From IMG/VR virus record IMGVR_UViG_3300017735_000113, positions 1-22,599 of that record: DNA of 22,599 nucleotides, one strand, 5' to 3'. Source of the stretch: a virus. Positions 20,364-22,599 of the stretch are shown here, in pieces (position 1 is the first letter of the stretch; each line of letters opens with the position of its first letter). The position numbers and the translations under genes were made by a program. The notes under the pieces are model-generated. The model was not told the origin of the DNA. It was given only the letters and a program-made list of their open reading frames with translations, and did not search any database.

Positions 20364-20556
20364 ACCTACAGATCCACGGTATTTTAGATGTACGTCTGAT
20401 GGATCTTATGACCGACATACATACAAAGTTGTCTTTAATAATAGTAAAGCACTAAAGTTTGATAGTTGGGAAGAAGCACAGGCCTGTTGGTTTGAGAAGA
20501 AAGCACTAGGACAGTTTAAAACTATTGAAGTTCTAGATAGAAAAAGAATGCCATGA
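20347..20556 (+). CDS. small hypothetical protein, 69 aa
   Basis: The start ATG 20347 is preceded by GGGGGAAGGTG, a good ribosome binding site inside the previous gene. The product (MTALIEPTDPRYFRCTSDG...) looks like a compact beta-rich domain: YKVVFNNSKALKFDSWEEAQACWF, KALGQFKTIEVLD. The KxDSWEEAQACWF helix is conserved-looking. No family is assigned. Its TGA overlaps the following ORF as ATGA. Confidence 0.55.
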   Translation: MTALIEPTDPRYFRCTSDGSYDRHTYKVVFNNSKALKFDSWEEAQACWFEKKALGQFKTIEVLDRKRMP

Positions 20557-20666
20557 ATTCCTGGGCATTACTCTACGATATATTAAATGGTACTTTCGAT
20601 GAAGTATATCCTATCGTTGAAGAAACTGAAGAAGATGTAATTGAATCTGAAAATGAATCTAAATAG
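20553..20666 (+). CDS. acidic micro-protein, 37 aa
   Basis: The frame MNSWALLYDILNGTFDEVYP... ends in a very acidic tail (IVEETEEDVIESENESK). It starts by ATGA overlap with the 69-aa gene and its TAG is the first base pair region of the terminator stem at 20665. It is the last gene of the polymerase operon. Confidence 0.5.
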   Translation: MNSWALLYDILNGTFDEVYPIVEETEEDVIESENESK

Positions 20667-20688
20667 AGGGTAGGAACCCTCTTTTTTT
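20665..20688 (+). terminator. Rho-independent terminator of the polymerase operon
   Basis: AGAGGGT (20665-20671) pairs with ACCCTCT (20676-20682) around an AGGA loop, followed by seven T. It ends one base before the ATG of the next gene. A CTAAATA late-like motif (20658-20664) overlaps its left edge. Confidence 0.85.
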
Positions 20689-20689
20689 A

Positions 20690-22021
20690 ATGGCTTTTGA
20701 ACCATCGGAAGGATTATATGCAGGATTGTCATTTGTTTCTACTAGTGATTTAAATGCTGCAAAATCGGATATCAATAAATTTAAAGATTTATATTTTGTT
20801 GCCCTAGAAACTCTTAAGACTAGTAACAAGATTAAAGATGGTGCTGGCAATCAAACAAGAAATGGATTAATTAAAGAAATAGATTTAACAGATAATAAAG
20901 ATCCTAAAAAAGAGAAAGAAATATACAGTGATTTAGCTGGTGTCATAGGTGCTGTTTTAGCAACTAGAACTAAAGCTCTAAGAAATAAAATACCTACAGC
21001 AGTTTATCTAACTGGTAATAAATGGCATTCTGATGTAGAAAAATTTAAAATTAATGCTTATGGTATGGCTGATTATAATTCATCTGATTTAATTTTAAAA
21101 TCGGATGATGTTGGTGTAAGAAAACATTATACAGGTATCTCTTTAAAGAAAAAAAGAAAGTTGCAGAATGAAAGTCCTACAATGATTAATAATGCTTTCT
21201 CAAAATTTATTGAAGGAAATGATTTTGTAGATGTCAGAAAAGGATTGGATGAACATCGTAAGAAATTTTTTGCTGGAGTAATAAAAGAAGCTGCTCAACC
21301 AGGTAATCCTCTTGCATTGTATGCAAGGGCAAATAAATCAATAAGTTCTTTAGATCCAGATAAACTATCTGACGCTGAAATTTTATGGGACACTAAAATT
21401 GTTAGAATGAAAAATGGTAAACCAAAAAGAGAAGCTCTAATTAATTTAAAGTCGGAATCTGATCTTGCAGATTTAACTGGAGATGTATTAAATCCAAAAG
21501 TTAAAGATCAATTTAGAAAATTTGTAAACGAAAAGTTGGGTAGCACTACATCAAAATTAAATCCTTTATTTCAAGGGTTCCTTGATATTATGAATAGGAA
21601 AGATGTTAAAGATAAATTAGCTAATGGATTGTTGAATAGAGTATTGAAACTTAAACTTTTAGATGAACTTAGTACTTGGAAATCAAATCAATTTGATTTT
21701 TATTTGATAGAAGGTGTTGGAGATTATAACCCAACCAATCAAACTGCAACTATCTCTAATGCTTCTGTTTATGATATTCATAGTGTGATAGTTGAGATTG
21801 CACGGATGACAAAGGAACCAGCACTCATGGAACTTGATAATGATTCATTGAAACCAGGTAAAGCAAAAGTAAAATTTACTTTAAAAAAAGGAAAACTTCC
21901 TATATTAAAAATTGAATTGCGATATAAAGGATCATTTACTGCGATGCCTCAATTTTTTGCAACAATGACAGATGAATTTAAAGAGATCTTACATGATGCT
22001 GGTGATATCACCAGGATGTAG
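20690..22021 (+). CDS. hypothetical protein, possible PD-(D/E)XK-type nuclease, 443 aa
   Basis: The protein starts MAFEPSEGLYAGLSFVSTSD. Residues 75-155 have an order seen in restriction-type nucleases: a helix with acidic residues (KEKEIYSDLAGVIGAVLATRT), strand and Trp (AVYLTGNKWHSDV), then YNSSDLIL with D133, and YTGISLKKKRK with a Ser-Leu-Lys in place of the usual E/Q-x-K. The remainder is helical and Lys-rich, with no second recognisable domain. This reading is by eye and tentative; a virion or DNA-binding role is also possible. The gene is richer in A/T codons (TTA, AAA, AAT) than the neighbouring replication genes. It begins one base after a terminator and has no host-type promoter of its own that I can find, which hints at late acquisition or late transcription. 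Confidence 0.5.
   Translation: MAFEPSEGLYAGLSFVSTSDLNAAKSDINKFKDLYFVALETLKTSNKIKDGAGNQTRNGLIKEIDLTDNKDPKKEKEIYSDLAGVIGAVLATRTKALRNKIPTAVYLTGNKWHSDVEKFKINAYGMADYNSSDLILKSDDVGVRKHYTGISLKKKRKLQNESPTMINNAFSKFIEGNDFVDVRKGLDEHRKKFFAGVIKEAAQPGNPLALYARANKSISSLDPDKLSDAEILWDTKIVRMKNGKPKREALINLKSESDLADLTGDVLNPKVKDQFRKFVNEKLGSTTSKLNPLFQGFLDIMNRKDVKDKLANGLLNRVLKLKLLDELSTWKSNQFDFYLIEGVGDYNPTNQTATISNASVYDIHSVIVEIARMTKEPALMELDNDSLKPGKAKVKFTLKKGKLPILKIELRYKGSFTAMPQFFATMTDEFKEILHDAGDITRM
21999..22014. repeat. perfect 16-base palindrome CTGGTGATATCACCAG
   Basis: The palindrome lies within the last codons of the 443-aa gene. Its left arm CTGGTG can alternatively pair with CACCAG at 22033-22038, which is followed by TTTTT, so it may be part of a terminator-like structure ahead of the promoter at 22025. 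Confidence 0.55.
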
Positions 22022-22024
22022 GGC

Positions 22025-22053
22025 TTGACACCCACCAGTTTTTCTAGTATAAT
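22025..22053 (+). promoter_or_regulatory. full-consensus sigma70 promoter, TTGACA-17-TATAAT
   Basis: TTGACA at 22025-22030 and TATAAT at 22048-22053, with 17 bases between. The ATG of the next gene is at 22060, only six bases after the -10 box, so the transcript is expected to be leaderless or nearly so. The spacer contains CCACCAGTTTTT, the right arm and T-run of a possible terminator. Confidence 0.88.
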
Positions 22054-22059
22054 ACAGAC

Positions 22060-22599
22060 ATGGCTAAGAACACACACCTAGAACACCTTGAAGACGATAT
22101 CCTCAATCTTGGATCTGCAGGGGGGAAGTCTTCTATTGCTTTCTTAAAATCTCTGGGTGCTATGTTAACTCAGGGAGACAAGAATAAATCTGTCAATATT
22201 ACTACTAAATGGGATGGAGCTCCCGCTGTAATTTGTGGAATTGAACCAGTATCAGGAATGTTTTTCGTTGGTAACAAATCTGTATTTGCAAAAACTGAAC
22301 CAAAGCTTTGTTTTTCGACAGAAGATGTCGATGACTTCTATCCTACCAGTGGACTCAATCAAATTCTTAAGGACTGTTTGAAATATCTTTCACAGTTAAA
22401 TATAGATGGTGTAATACAAGGCGATCTTTTATTCACTGAGAATACAAAAACAGTTACTAACGTTGGTGGAAAACGATGTGTAACATTTACTCCTAATACA
22501 ATTACCTATGCGATACCGTTGGATACAGACCTTGGTCAACGTGTTAATTCTTCTAAGATTGGCATTGTGTTCCATACCACTTATTCTGGCTCTACTATG
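22060..22599 (+). CDS. ligase-fold (KxDG) nucleotidyltransferase-like protein, DUF6267-like, partial
   Basis: The 180 residues present run to the right edge. TTKWDGAPAV at 48-57 fits motif I (KxDG) of the DNA/RNA ligase and capping-enzyme superfamily, with K50 the presumed AMP-accepting lysine. FFVGNKSVFA at 68-77 resembles the following strand pair, and IDGVIQGDLLF at 115-125 resembles motif III with an acidic residue. Motifs IV and V would lie outside the window. I associate this text with the cyanophage family DUF6267, whose biochemical role is not established to my knowledge. Ligation of nicks, RNA repair or nucleotidylation of another target are all possible. It has its own perfect early promoter, apart from the polymerase operon. 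Confidence 0.6.
   Translation, partial: MAKNTHLEHLEDDILNLGSAGGKSSIAFLKSLGAMLTQGDKNKSVNITTKWDGAPAVICGIEPVSGMFFVGNKSVFAKTEPKLCFSTEDVDDFYPTSGLNQILKDCLKYLSQLNIDGVIQGDLLFTENTKTVTNVGGKRCVTFTPNTITYAIPLDTDLGQRVNSSKIGIVFHTTYSGSTM

Noticed and set aside
1-22599. Genome-wide TAG-to-Gln recoding as in some gut phages
   Set aside because: Several genes here end in TAG with sensible lengths and start neighbours (for example 17055-17057 and 8119-8121), and expected T4 residues are not replaced by TAG elsewhere.
1-22599. CRISPR arrays, insertion sequences or transposases
   Set aside because: No spaced direct repeats, transposase motifs or terminal inverted repeats with target duplications were seen.

Overview
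The window looks like part of a T4-like marine cyanophage genome (a myovirus of Synechococcus or Prochlorococcus; Kyanoviridae type). The basis is an AT-rich T4-type replication core (gp45, gp44, gp62, RegA, gp43 DNA polymerase, UvsX, gp41 helicase) next to cyanophage-typical accessory genes: a CobS-like ATPase end, Hsp20, plastocyanin, transaldolase TalC, a 6-phosphogluconate dehydrogenase-like gene and MazG. Genes are tightly packed, and many neighbours share ATGA or TAATG overlaps.

Layout. 1-5581 (+): the CobS-like 3' end, a 54-aa ORF, a DUF3310-like gene, then gp45-gp44, a DUF4338/DruA-like gene, a GT-B glycosyltransferase-like gene, gp62 and regA. 5578-6912 (-): five small or membrane genes, including a holin-like protein. 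7005-7451 (-): hsp20. 7624-9325 (+): three exported or structural-type proteins. 9225-10434 (-): three linked genes of virion or membrane type. 10472-11885 (+): an early-type region with consensus sigma70 promoters, a glutamine-riboswitch/Downstream-peptide-like RNA, micro-proteins and strong terminators. 11952-14249 (+): plastocyanin, talC, a shortened gnd and a run of micro-proteins. 14278-20688 (+): a fused terminator/promoter, a small possibly Sm-like protein, polymerase, UvsX, helicase, MazG and more small genes. 20690-22599 (+): an AT-rich gene with a tentative nuclease signature, then a partial protein with a ligase-like KxDG motif.

How it works together. The core supplies clamp, clamp loader, polymerase, recombinase and helicase, with RegA as translational repressor. 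petE, talC and gnd fit the known cyanophage strategy of steering host photosynthetic electrons and pentose-phosphate carbon towards NADPH and nucleotides; MazG and the putative glutamine sensor fit nucleotide and nitrogen management.

The most striking observations are: (i) an in-frame amber codon splitting the otherwise intact gp41 helicase between Walker A and Walker B; (ii) a glutamine-riboswitch-like leader carrying a visible alternative hairpin over the ribosome binding site; (iii) promoters whose -35 hexamer forms the loop of the preceding terminator; (iv) DruA-like and glycosyltransferase-like genes inside the clamp-loader operon; (v) a candidate nuclease plus ligase-fold pair at the right end; (vi) a gnd gene reduced to its Rossmann half. 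All calls are from reading the sequence; no database search was run.
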